Assembly: GCF_031877795.1 (NCBI RefSeq)
Contig: NC_133932.1
Coordinates: forward strand, 137,628,841-137,692,840
DNA length: 64,000 bases
Source of the DNA: Strix aluco
Lineage: Eukaryota; Chordata; Aves; Strigiformes; Strigidae
Direction: 5' to 3'
Below the pieces are notes generated by a model. It saw nothing but the letters and a program-made list of their open reading frames with translations, searched no databases and was not told the origin of the DNA. Positions 8,899 through 21,487 of the stretch are shown here, piece after piece (within the stretch, counting starts at the first letter, position 1; each line of letters starts with the position of its first letter). The position numbers and the translations under genes were made by a program.

Positions 8899-9699
8899 TG
8901 TGACAACAGCTCTGTGAGAACCACGAGCTGAGAAAAACAGCCTGAGAAAGCGATGAAAGAGAGCAGGGGGGGTGGAGGCCGTTCGAGCTGAGGAGTGCCT
9001 CAAACACTCACAAGTAACAAAACTACGGGCCCAGGGTGGATGGTGGGAGGTGGAAGCTGATGAGGCTGCCCCAGTAACACAGGGTGCAGCCGGAGGAGGG
9101 AGCCCTGTGGAGACAGGACGGCTCTGCTCTGGGGCACCTGGCCAGATTTCAAGGGGCATCTGTCCGGTGAATGCCCTTTGCTTCGTTATCCCCCACATGC
9201 ATGTTAAAGTTAACACCCTCAATATGCTAACGAGGGCTAACATGATCGTGCTAATTACATCACCCCAGGAAACACCCGACCCCTCCCGTACATGGGATAC
9301 GTAGGGATGTGGGTCGGCCTAGGGGACGGACCCAAGGGCAGTGGGTATAAATCAAGGGGGGGAAGAAAGGGGGGGCTGGAGAGTGCAGTGAAGGAAAGAG
9401 GACGGCTGCAAGCGAAGAAGACGGCTGCCTCCTGGAACCCCTGGCGGGATCAGCGCAGAAGCCCAGACCCGTGAACCCCACGCCATTCCCTCTCTCCCTC
9501 TTTTCCCTTTCCCATTAAGCAGTGCAAGGCATATTGTATTGCTTGCCACAACTTGCTAAATACTTAGCCAATTATCATGTGTTCAATTAGTACATTGTGG
9601 GTAGTTAATAAGTGTTTGGACTTGGAGAATTGTTGTCTGCTCCGTTGGGGATTTGTGAATCTGAGTCACTCGTCTCCCTCATCTGAGCGGGACGTGACA
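8899..9699 (+). mobile_element. LTR of an endogenous retrovirus, unit 1 (fossil)
   Basis: About 800 bases from TGTGACAACA to GACGTGACA, with a TATAAA at 9346-9351 and a CCCATTAAGC/poly(A)-like region near 9513, as expected of an LTR in + orientation. No retroviral interior follows it in this unit. I see no matching short target repeats at its two sides, so it probably lies at a rearrangement junction rather than being a simple solo insertion. Family: avian ERV, subfamily not determined. Confidence 0.78.
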
Positions 9700-9935
9700 C
9701 AGTATCACAGCTCCAGCCCCAGTAATGAGACCCCAATTCCAATATTGGAACTCCAGCTCAGTTTAAGGACCCAGCTCCCAGTATCAGCCCTCCAGCTCCA
9801 GTATTGAGCTTCAACACACGTATTGGGATGCCAGTCCCAGTATCTGGCCCCCAGCCCCAGTATCAAGACCCCAGCCTCAGTATCAGGACCCCATTCTGTG
9901 TATCGGGACACCGGTCCCAGTATCAAGACCCATCA
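9700..9935 (+). repeat. CCAGTATC minisatellite at the unit 1/2 junction
   Basis: Degenerate repeats of about 15-18 bases built around CCCCAGTATC with varied spacers (CAGCTCC, AAGACC, GGGACA). Only its right part (2860-2950) is present at the left edge of unit 1, so the array's first breakpoint falls inside this repeat. Confidence 0.85.
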
Positions 9936-10572
9936 GAGCTGCAAAAACGACGTCCTTGGGCACAATCCTGTCCGAGGCCCCTCACAGCAATGAGCACCAA
10001 CTGCTGGCAGCCATCGGCTAGCAGGCATGCGCTCCCCCCTTTTCTTGAGACTTTGGGCTCACAAATCCAAGCTCTCAGCACTCAACACCCAAACCTCAGT
10101 TTGCGGCAGAAAAAGAGCCGCCGTCGCTGTGGCACAAGAGTCAGAGGTCCCTCAGCCGGAGCGGATGCGGTCGTTCCTTTGGCCAGTGCTGATCAGTAAA
10201 TGGCAAGTATGGAAGCACAGAGGGATCGGCGGGCAACGCCCCGCTACTCGCTACCCCCCATTGGGACGGGACACAAAGATGGTCCCGTGAAGGTTCCTAC
10301 GTGGATCTCGGGCGTTACACGCAGGCAGGCAGAAAGCGCCACGTCCCAACGCGCCGGGGCCTGGCCTCAGCTACGGGGTCTCGCAGCTACGTTGGCCCCG
10401 GGGACCTGAGCGGTTTGGCTCTGAGCCTCCAAGCGTGCCGTGCCGTGCCGTGCCGACACAGGGGTCCCTGATTTCGAGGGGGACACCCCAGCCCCTCCTG
10501 AGTCCCTCGCAGGGGGAAGGGCGTGGCAGTGGGGGCTGCCGGGTGTCACCGGGTGTCACTCTGCCCACCCTG

Positions 10573-10615
10573 TGATGTCACAAAGGGGGCTCCGCCCGCC
10601 TGCCCCACTATAAAA
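10573..10615 (+). promoter_or_regulatory. Promoter of unrecognised gene, unit 2
   Basis: Same CRE-like site (10573-10580), GC box and TATA box (10609-10615) as in unit 1. Unlike unit 1, a sense LTR lies about 870 bases upstream. Confidence 0.7.
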
Positions 10616-10642
10616 GGCCGCAGCCGCACTGGGCCCACAGTC

Positions 10643-11790
10643 ATGGCGCGTGGCAACGGGCCCACCCTGGCCCAGAGGCTCCCGCTACTGATGCTCAACG
10701 TGCTGCTCGTCCTGAGCAATGCCACGTCGAGGGCCAAGAGCTTCTGTGTAGGTGACGCTGCACCGTGCTGTGCCGGGGGGGTGGGATGCTGTTGGGTGGT
10801 GGTGGGGGCTGTGGTGTGGGCCTGAGAGCTGCTCCCGTCTCACCCAGCTCTTGGGGTCCTGCAGGAGATGAGGAAAAAGGAGAAACGTTGCAGAAGGAGA
10901 GCGAAAGCCCAGATGCAGAAGCCAAGTGCTGAGCGGTCACGGTCCCGAGCACCCTGCAAACGGCCGACACCCCACGGCAGGCCTGAGCAAACTCCATCTC
11001 CTTCCTGGGCGGCTTCTCCACCGACAGAGAGAGGAATGAAGGAGCCCGCACCGACCCTGGAGACATGGTGAGTGCCGGGGGAGACCCCTAGATCCTGCCC
11101 CAGCCCCTCAGCCCGTGCCCTGCCCGTCCCGCCGGAGGGGCCGGCTCGGTGCAGCAGGTTCACTCCCCTCTGCTCCTCTGCAGTGCCATCGCGAAGGCGC
11201 CAAGCACGGGCGACCTGTGGCAGCGGCTACCCAGGAGGATGTACTCCTCAAGCCCCCCCTTGATGTCCAGCTCCGTTTCCTTGGACAGCTTCTTCTGTGA
11301 CCCGCCCAGGCAGCGCTTGTATCAGCCGCATTGGATACACTCCTCGACGAGTGGCTCCATTTCATCAGGGGACAGCTGCTTCTGCATCCCGGAGTGCCCC
11401 GAGGACAATCAGGGGCTGGTCGCAACAGCGGGCGGCGATGGGACCCTCCCCAAGGAGGGCCTCCAGCCCCCCACCTGCAGGGAGGTGGAGGCGAAGCTGC
11501 TGCAGCCAGGAGCCAAAATGTGGCTCAATGGGCAGAGAGTGGAGCTGCCACGGGGGCTCCTGGACACAGACGAGGCTGTGGATGGGGACAAGATCAGGAG
11601 GAACAACGTGGCACCGGACAGAAGTGCCCGGCTCTGGAGGTGTCTCAAGGCCTGCTGGAATGGTGCTTACAGTCCTCCTGCTGCTGCTGCTTCCCCAAGC
11701 CCCCGAGGTGACAACGCTGGTCCCAGAGGAGCAACGGGCACCCTGGAGACAGCAGACGGGGGTGTAGGGCTGGGAACCTCCCTGGGCTGA
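10643..11790 (+). CDS. Unrecognised three-exon gene, unit 2
   Basis: Exons 10643-10747, 10865-11067 and 11184-11790, 304 codons plus stop. The alternative first intron (donor after 10751, acceptor after 10847) is also kept. The predicted protein is identical to that of unit 1; the one change I see within the gene is in intron 1 (CCCGTCTC for CCCATCTC before the first acceptor). ATTAAA at 11812-11817 is the likely poly(A) signal. Intact coding potential with no copy-specific damage argues that the unit was copied recently or is kept uniform. Confidence 0.6.
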
Positions 11791-12743
11791 CCCCACCTTA
11801 TACCATAAAAAATTAAATGATCTTTTCTCCATCCCTGGTGCCGTGGTTCTTCCACCCAGCCCTTGATGCGCCTTCTCCCCCGTCCCACTGCCAAACCTCC
11901 CCTTTGCTGACCTCCCCCTCCTCTGCCGGGTCTCCCCCAGGTCCTGGCTCCGAGCTCCCCCGGGCTTCGTCCCCTCTGTCCGGCCCCGCGTCCGTAAGCA
12001 CCACAATGGGGACATTTTCTTGGCCCAGAGCTGCTCCTGCCAGAGCAGGCAGGGACTGTGCCTGCCTGCACCCTGCCTCCTGACCCCCTCCAGAGCCTGG
12101 GGGCTGCGGGTCAGGGGCCGACCCCCTGGTATGCCCCCACCAGCTATATGCCCCCAGGTACCATGCAGCAGAGCGTCTCTCTGGCTGGGTAGGGCAGCAG
12201 ATGCTGGGGGGACACGGAGCGGGGCCAGACAGGGACCGGCACCCCCGGGAGCAGCAGCTAGAACTCGGGGCACCACAGGGCTTTGTTTTGGGGGATGGGA
12301 AACCCCTCCTGAGCTGCACCAATCCTCACGGGAAATGCTCTGCCCACTCACCCCCCCTCCGCTGCAGAGCTCCAGATGGCGCCACAAGGGCTGGGCACAG
12401 CCCCATTCACGGAAGGATCCCGCCAGCCCTCAGGGCAGTGACACCCCGCAACCTCCCCAGCCCCCAGCCCCCCGGCAGGAGAGGGAGGACACAGTCCAGG
12501 GTTTATTTGGTTTTTGTTGGGTTTCTTGGGTGGGACGTGGAATGGGATGATGTGGCCCTGGCTGGGGTGGCGGTCCCGCTGTCAGGTTCCTCTTGCCTGG
12601 TGCTGGTGGAGCTCCCATCCTGCAGCTATGGGGGGGCCAGGGACGAGCCACTCTCGTGGGACACCCATGGCCACCATCGTCCCCAGAGCGGGCGGGGGGG
12701 TTGTGGGCAGTGGGTGCATCAGGGTGATGCGTCCAGGGGGCCG

Positions 12744-14360
12744 TCAGGCAGCTTGGCCCAGGACCAGCACGCTCATGAGGAAGACCATGAGGAAGAAGAC
12801 CCACATGAAGAAGCGGTCCATCACCTTGGCCACCTTCTTCCACTCGCCGGTCCGGCACTGGGCGGCTCGGTGGCGTCGGAAGCAGCCGGCAATGTAGCCA
12901 ACGTTCCTCAGCAGCCCATCGTGGTGGCACAGGCAGCGGTCCCGGGGACAACCTCTGGCCTCAGCACCCACTTCCCCCTCGCCAGGGCTCTCCCCCAGCC
13001 CTGCAGCGTCCCCTCCGTCTGCCCGCTCGCCCAGAGCCCGCCGGGGGCTCTTGCAGCTCTCGCCCACCTCGTAGACACAGCAGAGCCGGGCCATGTGGTG
13101 CAGGATGAGCCGCCTGGCCCAGGGGGGCACGGGCCGGGCCCCCGGGCTGCAGTGGTGGACGCTCATGATGAAGATTGTCAACGCAGTTGAGGCCGTGATC
13201 ATGGTCATGGTGGCGATGTAGTACTTCCCTGCGTGGGCAACGGACAGGGATGCTGCGAAGGGGTAGAGACCCCCACCCTCCCCTCCCCACGCCACAGCCA
13301 CCCTCGCATGGGTGCTGCCCATCCATCCCCTCGTGGGTCCCATGGGAGGGTTCTGGGTGCTGTCGAGGCTCACCGATGAGCGGGACGCTCTCCAAGGGCG
13401 GCATGCTCTCTGCCACCAACAGCTGGAAGACGGTGAGGGCCAGCAACACCGTCACCCCCAGTGAGACCTTCTCCCCCGAGTCGGCTGGCAGGTAGAAGCT
13501 GAGCAGCGCCAGGAAGGAGACCATGATGCAGGGCAGGAGCAGGTTGAAGATGTAGAAGGAGGCGTGGCGGCGGAGGAGCAGGGTGTAGGTGACATCAGGG
13601 TAGGGCTCGGAGCAGCAGCCATAGGTGATGACGTTCCTCGTGGCCGGCATGCCCAGCACCTCCCACTCCACGTTCTCCACGAAATCCGTCAGGTCCGCGG
13701 TGTCCAGGCGGTTGTGGAGGTCAATCTGGTTCCCGTTGTAGGTCCAGGAGCCAAAGGTGAGGCGGCAGCGCTGCCCGTCAAAGGGGAAGTAGGAGACATC
13801 CACCTTGCAGGAGCTCTTGGTGATGGCAGGCGAGTCCCACATGATGAGCCCGTCGGAGCGCAGCACCACGTTGGTCTCCATTGAGCCACCGAAGCGGTCG
13901 TCAGCGCTGGGGGAGGGACGGCCGTAGGGCCGGGATGGCCCCGAGCCCCACGTGGGCCAGGGCTTTGCAGGGCCAAGCGCCTGCCCCCAACGCTGTGTCC
14001 CCTCCCTGCATCACCCTGCCCCCCAAAGTGTGGGCTCGGTGGTGCTGGCCCCCCCCACCCTCATCACCCACACTGGGACCCGCCCCGTGCAGCCCCAAGG
14101 TTGGAAATACCTCCCGTGCAGCCCCTCCCCAGTCCCAGCCTGAGCCCTCCCAGCTCCGGGAGCCGTTGGGGGCGGGGGGGGGTGTGTGTGTCCAGCACAA
14201 CCCACTTGTTGTAGAGGATGATGTCCGGCTGCCAGACGTAGCTGCTGGGGATGCGGATGCTGTCGATGCCGCCGTAGGTGTCCTTGTCCCAGGCGAGGTG
14301 GGCGTCCAGCCAGGCCTGGCGGACCCACAGGTAGGTGGTGAGGACCTGGTTCCTCTCGTC
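12744..14360 (-). CDS. CHRNA10: CHRNA10-like, exons 3-5 only, unit 2
   Basis: Exons 14360-14206, 13906-13374 and 13228-12744; same 390-codon frame and splice sites as unit 1. Compared with units 3 and 4 the visible coding changes are silent (a Tyr codon before GCCSEP, an Asp codon in KVDVSY and a Ser codon in RSDG). It reads SDGLIMW, the form closest to mammalian alpha9/alpha10, where glycine follows the aspartate. The poly(A) signal on - is at 12507-12502. The first two coding exons are not found upstream. Confidence 0.85.
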
Positions 14361-14506
14361 CTGCCGAGGGCAGCGGGTGGGTGCAGGGGACAGACCCTGG
14401 TGCCACCCACACCCCCCTGTCAGTCCCCAACACTCTGCGAGGGTTCCGGAGGGGCTGAGCTGCCTTCAAGGGTGCTGCTTTTGGGGTGGGGGTGGAGAGA
14501 TCTGAG

Positions 14507-15086
14507 TCACAGAATCCCAGAACCACCAAGGCTGGAAAAGCCCTTGAAGCTCCTCCAGTCCAACCATGAACCTCACCCTGACCGTTCCCAACTCCACCAG
14601 ATCCCTCAGCGCTGGGTCAGCCCGACTCTTCAACCCCTCCAGGGATGGGGACTCCCCCCCTGCCCTGGGCAGCCCATTCCAACGCCCAACAACCCCTTCT
14701 GCAAAGAAATCCTTCCTAAGAGCCAGTCTGACCCTGCCCTGGCGCAGCTTGAGGCCATTCCCTCTTGTCCTGGGGCTGGTTCCTTGGCTCAAGAGACTCA
14801 TCCCCCCTCTCTGCACCCTCCTCTCAGGGAGTTGGAGAGGGCCAGGAGGTCTCCCCTCAGCCTCCTCTTCTCCACACTAAACCCCCCCAGTTCCCTCAGC
14901 CGCTCCCCATCACACCTGTGCTCCAGACCCTGCACCAGCTCCGTTGCCCTTCTCTGGACACGCTCATTCATCCCGGCCCCCTGGCTCCAGCCTTTTCTCT
15001 CTCTTGGGGAAGGAACAGCGTTGCCTCTCCTGCCCCGTCCCTGTGCCCATCCCTGTGCCCAGCGCAGACGTCTGCACTGCTGGCTC
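14507..15086 (-). mobile_element. CR1 LINE fragment a, unit 2
   Basis: Same insertion as in unit 1. The first bases (about 14521-14540, AACCACCAAGGCTGGAAAAG) differ at several clustered positions from the matching bases of units 1, 3 and 4, unlike the scattered changes elsewhere. Confidence 0.92.
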
Positions 15087-15877
15087 ATAGAATCACAGAA
15101 TCCCAGAATCCTTCAGGTTGGAAAAGCCCCTCGGGATCATCGAGTCCAACCCTCAGCCTGACTCTACAAAGTTCTCCCCTACCCCACATCCCCCCACAGC
15201 TCATCCAAACGGCCCTTAAACACACCCAGGGATGGGGACTCCACCCCCTCCCTGGGCAGCCTATTCCACTCTCTGACCACTCTTGCTGGGAAACATTTGT
15301 TCCTCATGTCCAGTCTGAACCTCCCCTGTTGCAGTTTAAAGCCGTTCCCTCTTGTTCTGTCACTAATTCCCTGGGAGAAGAGACCAGCACCAACCTCTCT
15401 ACAACGTCCTTTCAGGGAGCTGTAGAGAGTGATGAGGTCTGCCCTCACCTTCTCCTCCTCACACTGAACAGTCCCAGCTCCTTCAATCTCTCCTCACAGG
15501 ATTTATTCTCCAGGCCCTTCCCCAGCTCGTTGCCCTCCTCTGCACTCGCTCCAGCCCCTCGAGATCTCTCTGGTATTGAGGTGCCCAAAACTGGACACAA
15601 CACTCCAGGTGTGGCCTCACCAGTGCAGAGCACAGGGGGACTGTCACCTCCCTGCTTCTGCTGGTCACACTATTGCTGATCCAAGCCAGGATGCCGTTGG
15701 CTTTCTTGGCCACCCGGGCACACTGCTGGCTCCTGTTCAGCTGCTTGTCAGTGAGAACCCCCAGATCCTTCTCTTCCAGGCAGCTCCAGCCACCCCTCCC
15801 CAAGCCTGTAGCCATGCAGGGGGTTGTTGTGTCCCAAGTGCAGGACCTGGCACTTGGCCTTGTTGAAGCTCATGACT
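15087..15877 (-). mobile_element. CR1 LINE fragment b, unit 2
   Basis: Same insertion as in unit 1, one base shorter (AGCTCGTTG for AGCCTCGTTG), a change shared with unit 3 and absent from units 1 and 4. Confidence 0.92.
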
Positions 15878-16679
15878 TGTGACAACAGCTCTGTGAGAAC
15901 CACGAGCTGAGAAAAACAGCCTGAGAAAGCGATGAAAGAGAGCAGGGGGGGTGGAGGCCGTTCGAGCTGAGGAGTGCCTCAAACACTCGCAAGTAACAAA
16001 ACTACGGGCCCAGGGTGGATGGTGGGAGGTGGAAGCTGATGAGGCTGCCCCAGTAACACAGGGTGCAGCCGGAGGAGGGAGCCCTGTGGAGACAGGACGG
16101 CTCTGCTCTGGGGCACCTGGCCAGATTTCAAGGGGCATCTGTCCGGTGAATGCCCTTTGCTTCGTTATCCCCCACATGCATGTTAAAGTTAACACCCTCA
16201 ATATGCTAACGAGGGCTAACATGATCGTGCTAATTACATCACCCCAGGAAACACCCGACCCCTCCCGTACATGGGATACGTAGGGATGTGGGTCGGCCTA
16301 GGGGACGGACCCAAGGGCAGTGGGTATAAATCAAGGGGGGGGAAGAAAGGGGGGGCTGGAGAGTGCAGTGAAGGAAAGAGGACGGCTGCAAGCGAAGAAG
16401 ACGGCTGCCTCCTGGAACCCCTGGCGGGATCAGCGCAGAAGCCCAGACCCGTGAACCCCACGCCATTCCCTCTCTCCCTCTTTTCCCTTTCCCATTAAGC
16501 AGTGCAAGGCATATTGTATTGCTTGCCACAACTTGCTAAATACTTAGCCAATTATCATGTGTTCAATTAGTACATTGTGGGTAGTTAATAAGTGTTTGGA
16601 CTTGGAGAATTGTTGTCTGCTCCGTTGGGGATTTGTGAATCTGAGTCACTCGTCTCCCTCATCTGAGCGGGACGTGACA
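15878..16679 (+). mobile_element. LTR of an endogenous retrovirus, unit 2 (fossil)
   Basis: Copy of the unit 1 LTR with the same ends. It differs by single bases and by one extra G in the G run after the TATA-like box. Confidence 0.78.
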
Positions 16680-16915
16680 CAGTATCACAGCTCCAGCCCC
16701 AGTAATGAGACCCCAATTCCAATATTGGAACTCCAGCTCAGTTTAAGGACCCAGCTCCCAGTATCAGCCCTCCAGCTCCAGTATTGAGCTTCAACACACG
16801 TATTGGGATGCCAGTCCCAGTATCTGGCCCCCAGCCCCAGTATCAAGACCCCAGCCTCAGTATCAGGACCCCATTCTGTGTATCGGGACACCGGTCCCAG
16901 TATCAAGACCCATCA
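16680..16915 (+). repeat. CCAGTATC minisatellite at the unit 2/3 junction
   Basis: Same degenerate array as at 9700-9935, with no length change that I can see. Confidence 0.85.
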
Positions 16916-17553
16916 GAGCTGCAAAAACGACGTCCTTGGGCACAATCCTGTCCGAGGCCCCTCACAGCAATGAGCACCAACTGCTGGCAGCCATCGGCTA
17001 GCAGGCATGCGCTCCCCCCTTTTCTTGAGACTTTGGGCTCACAAATCCAAGCTCTCAGCACTCAACACCCAAACCTCAGTTTGCGGCAGAAAAAGAGCCG
17101 CCGTCGCTGTGGCACAAGAGTCAGAGGTCCCTCAGCCGGAGCGGATGCGGTCGTTCCTTTGGCCAGTGCTGATCAGTAAATGGCAAGTATGGAAGCACAG
17201 AGGGATCGGCGGGCAACGCCCCGCTACTCGCTACCCCCCCATTGGGACGGGACACAAAGATGGTCCCGTGAAGGTTCCTACGTGGATCTCGGGCGTTACA
17301 CGCAGGCAGGCAGAAAGCGCCACGTCCCAACGCGCCGGGGCCTGGCCTCAGCTACGGGGTCTCGCAGCTACGTTGGCCCCGGGGACCTGAGCGGTTTGGC
17401 TCTGAGCCTCCAAGCGTGCCGTGCCGTGCCGTGCCGACACAGGGGTCCCTGATTTCGAGGGGGACACCCCAGCCCCTCCTGAGTCCCTCGCAGGGGGAAG
17501 GGCGTGGCAGTGGGGGCTGCCGGGTGTCACCGGGTGTCACTCTGCCCACCCTG

Positions 17554-17596
17554 TGATGTCACAAAGGGGGCTCCGCCCGCCTGCCCCACTATAAAA
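17554..17596 (+). promoter_or_regulatory. Promoter of unrecognised gene, unit 3
   Basis: CRE-like TGATGTCA at 17554-17561 and TATAAAA at 17590-17596, unchanged from unit 1. A sense LTR lies upstream (15878-16679). Confidence 0.7.
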
Positions 17597-17623
17597 GGCC
17601 GCAGCCGCACTGGGCCCACAGTC

Positions 17624-18771
17624 ATGGCGCGTGGCAACGGGCCCACCCTGGCCCAGAGGCTCCCGCTACTGATGCTCAACGTGCTGCTCGTCCTGAGCAA
17701 TGCCACGTCGAGGGCCAAGAGCTTCTGTGTAGGTGACGCTGCACCGTGCTGTGCTGGGGGGGTGGGATGCTGTTGGGTGGTGGTGGGGGCTGTGGTGTGG
17801 GCCTGAGAGCTGCTCCCGTCTCACCCAGCTCTTGGGGTCCTGCAGGAGATGAGGAAAAAGGAGAAACGTTGCAGAAGGAGAGCGAAAGCCCAGATGCAGA
17901 AGCCAAGTGCTGAGCGGTCACGGTCCCGAGCACCCTGCAAACGGCCGACACCCCACGGCAGGCCTGAGCAAACTCCATCTCCTTCCTGGGCGGCTTCTCC
18001 ACCGACAGAGAGAGGAATGAAGGAGCCCGCACCGACCCTGGAGACATGGTGAGTGCCGGGGGAGACCCCTAGATCCTGCCCCAGCCCCTCAGCCCGTGCC
18101 CTGCCCGTCCCGCCGGAGGGGCCGGCTCGGTGCAGCAGGTTCACTCCCCTCTGCTCCTCTGCAGTGCCATCGCGAAGGCGCCAAGCACGGGCGACCTGTG
18201 GCAGCGGCTACCCAGGAGGATGTACTCCTCAAGCCCCCCCTTGATGTCCAGCTCCGTTTCCTTGGACAGCTTCTTCTGTGACCCGCCCAGGCAGCGCTTG
18301 TATCAGCCGCATTGGATACACTCCTCGACGAGTGGCTCCATTTCATCAGGGGACAGCTGCTTCTGCATCCCGGAGTGCCCCGAGGACAATCAGGGGCTGG
18401 TCGCAACAGCGGGCGGCGATGGGACCCTCCCCAAGGAGGGCCTCCAGCCCCCCACCTGCAGGGAGGTGGAGGCGAAGCTGCTGCAGCCAGGATCCAAAAT
18501 GTGGCTCAATGGGCAGAGAGTGGAGCTGCCACGGGGGCTCCTGGACACAGACGAGGCTGTGGATGGGGACAAGATCAGGAGGAACAACGTGGCACCGGAC
18601 AGAAGTGCCCGGCTCTGGAGGTGTCTCAAGGCCTGCTGGAATGGTGCTTACAGTCCTCCTGCTGCTGCTGCTTCCCCAAGCCCCCGAGGTGACAACGCTG
18701 GTCCCAGAGGAGCAACGGGCACCCTGGAGACAGCAGACGGGGGTGTAGGGCTGGGAACCTCCCTGGGCTGA
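17624..18771 (+). CDS. Unrecognised three-exon gene, unit 3
   Basis: Exons 17624-17728, 17846-18048 and 18165-18771. This is the only copy with a visible amino-acid change: QPGSKMWLNG where units 1, 2 and 4 read QPGAKMWLNG. The alternative first intron remains open. Intron 1 carries CTGGGGGGG where units 1 and 2 have CCGGGGGGG, a change shared with unit 4. Likely poly(A) signal ATTAAA at 18793-18798. Confidence 0.6.
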
Positions 18772-19724
18772 CCCCACCTTATACCATAAAAAATTAAATG
18801 ATCTTTTCTCCATCCCTGGTGCCGTGGTTCTTCCACCCAGCCCTTGATGCGCCTTCTCCCCCGTCCCACTGCCAAACCTCCCCTTTGCTGACCTCCCCCT
18901 CCTCTGCCGGGTCTCCCCCAGGTCCTGGCTCCGAGCTCCCCCGGGCTTCGTCCCCTCTGTCCGGCCCCGCGTCCGTAAGCACCACAATGGGGACATTTTC
19001 TTGGCCCAGAGCTGCTCCTGCCAGAGCAGGCAGGGACTGTGCCTGCCTGCACCCTGCCTCCTGACCCCCTCCAGAGCCTGGGGGCTGCGGGTCAGGGGCC
19101 GACCCCCTGGTATGCCCCCACCAGCTATATGCCCCCAGGTACCATGCAGCAGAGCGTCTCTCTGGCTGGGTAGGGCAGCAGATGCTGGGGGGACACGGAG
19201 CGGGGCCAGACAGGGACCGGCACCCCCGGGAGCAGCAGCTAGAACTCGGGGCACCACAGGGCTTTGTTTTGGGGGATGGGAAACCCCTCCTGAGCTGCAC
19301 CAATCCTCGCGGGAAATGCTCTGCCCACTCACCCCCCCTCCGCTGCAGAGCTCCAGATGGCGCCACAAGGGCTGGGCACAGCCCCATTCACGGAAGGATC
19401 CCGCCAGCCCTCAGGGCAGTGACACCCCGCAACCTCCCCAGCCCCCAGCCCCCCGGCAGGAGAGGGAGGACACAGTCCAGGGTTTATTTGGTTTTTGTTG
19501 GGTTTCTTGGGTGGGACGTGGAATGGGATGATGTGGCCCTGGCTGGGGTGGCGGTCCCGCTGTCAGGTTCCTCTTGCCTGGTGCTGGTGGAGCTCCCATC
19601 CTGCAGCTATGGGGGGGCCAGGGACGAGCCACTCTCGTGGGACACCCATGGCCACCATCGTCCCCAGAGCGGGCGGGGGGGTTGTGGGCAGTGGGTGCAT
19701 CAGGGTGATGCGTCCAGGGGGCCG

Positions 19725-21341
19725 TCAGGCAGCTTGGCCCAGGACCAGCACGCTCATGAGGAAGACCATGAGGAAGAAGACCCACATGAAGAAGCGGTCC
19801 ATCACCTTGGCCACCTTCTTCCACTCGCCGGTCCGGCACTGGGCGGCTCGGTGGCGTCGGAAGCAGCCGGCAATGTAGCCAACGTTCCTCAGCAGCCCAT
19901 CGTGGTGGCACAGGCAGCGGTCCCGGGGACAACCTCTGGCCTCAGCACCCACTTCCCCCTCGCCAGGGCTCTCCCCCAGCCCTGCAGCGTCCCCTCCGTC
20001 TGCCCGCTCGCCCAGAGCCCGCCGGGGGCTCTTGCAGCTCTCGCCCACCTCGTAGACACAGCAGAGCCGGGCCATGTGGTGCAGGATGAGCCGCCTGGCC
20101 CAGGGGGGCACGGGCCGGGCCCCCGGGCTGCAGTGGTGGACGCTCATGATGAAGATTGTCAACGCAGTTGAGGCCGTGATCATGGTCATGGTGGCGATGT
20201 AGTACTTCCCTGCGTGGGCAACGGACAGGGATGCTGCGAAGGGGTAGAGACCCCCACCCTCCCCTCCCCACGCCACAGCCACCCTCGCATGGGTGCTGCC
20301 CATCCATCCCCTCGTGGGTCCCATGGGAGGGTTCTGGGTGCTGTCGAGGCTCACCGATGAGCGGGACGCTCTCCAAGGGCGGCATGCTCTCTGCCACCAA
20401 CAGCTGGAAGACGGTGAGGGCCAGCAACACCGTCACCCCCAGTGAGACCTTCTCCCCCGAGTCGGCTGGCAGGTAGAAGCTGAGCAGCGCCAGGAAGGAG
20501 ACCATGATGCAGGGCAGGAGCAGGTTGAAGATGTAGAAGGAGGCGTGGCGGCGGAGGAGCAGGGTGTAGGTGACATCAGGGTAGGGCTCGGAGCAGCAGC
20601 CGTAGGTGATGACGTTCCTCGTGGCCGGCATGCCCAGCACCTCCCACTCCACGTTCTCCACGAAATCCGTCAGGTCCGCGGTGTCCAGGCGGTTGTGGAG
20701 GTCAATCTGGTTCCCGTTGTAGGTCCAGGAGCCAAAGGTGAGGCGGCAGCGCTGCCCGTCAAAGGGGAAGTAGGAGACGTCCACCTTGCAGGAGCTCTTG
20801 GTGATGGCAGGCGAGTCCCACATGATGAGCCCGTCAGAGCGCAGCACCACGTTGGTCTCCATTGAGCCACCGAAGCGGTCGTCAGCGCTGGGGGAGGGAC
20901 GGCCGTAGGGCCGGGATGGCCCCGAGCCCCACGTGGGCCAGGGCTTTGCAGGGCCAAGCGCCTGCCCCCAACGCTGTGTCCCCTCCCTGCATCACCCTGC
21001 CCCCCAAAGTGTGGGCTCGGTGGTGCTGGCCCCCCCCACCCTCATCACCCACACTGGGACCCGCCCCGTGCAGCCCCAAGGTTGGAAATACCTCCCGTGC
21101 AGCCCCTCCCCAGTCCCAGCCTGAGCCCTCCCAGCTCCGGGAGCCGTTGGGGGCGGGGGGGGGTGTGTGTGTCCAGCACAACCCACTTGTTGTAGAGGAT
21201 GATGTCCGGCTGCCAGACGTAGCTGCTGGGGATGCGGATGCTGTCGATGCCGCCGTAGGTGTCCTTGTCCCAGGCGAGGTGGGCGTCCAGCCAGGCCTGG
21301 CGGACCCACAGGTAGGTGGTGAGGACCTGGTTCCTCTCGTC
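19725..21341 (-). CDS. CHRNA10: CHRNA10-like, exons 3-5 only, unit 3
   Basis: Exons 21341-21187, 20887-20355 and 20209-19725. By eye the coding sequence is identical to unit 4. All splice sites, the Cys-loop, the vicinal cysteines and four membrane segments are kept. The poly(A) signal on - is at 19488-19483. The 5' exons are missing as in the other units. Confidence 0.85.
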
Positions 21342-21487
21342 CTGCCGAGGGCAGCGGGTGGGTGCAGGGGACAGACCCTGGTGCCACCCACACCCCCCCG
21401 TCAGTCCCCAACACTCTGCGAGGGTTCCGGAGGGGCTGAGCTGCCTTCAAGGGTGCTGCTTTTGGGGTGGGGGTGGAGAGATCTGAG

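Noticed and set aside
13881-15161. 426-codon open frame on + in each unit (also 6901, 20862 and 27842)
   Set aside because: It runs antisense through CHRNA10-like exons' flank and introns and then through CR1 sequence. It is an artefact of high GC content with no family resemblance.
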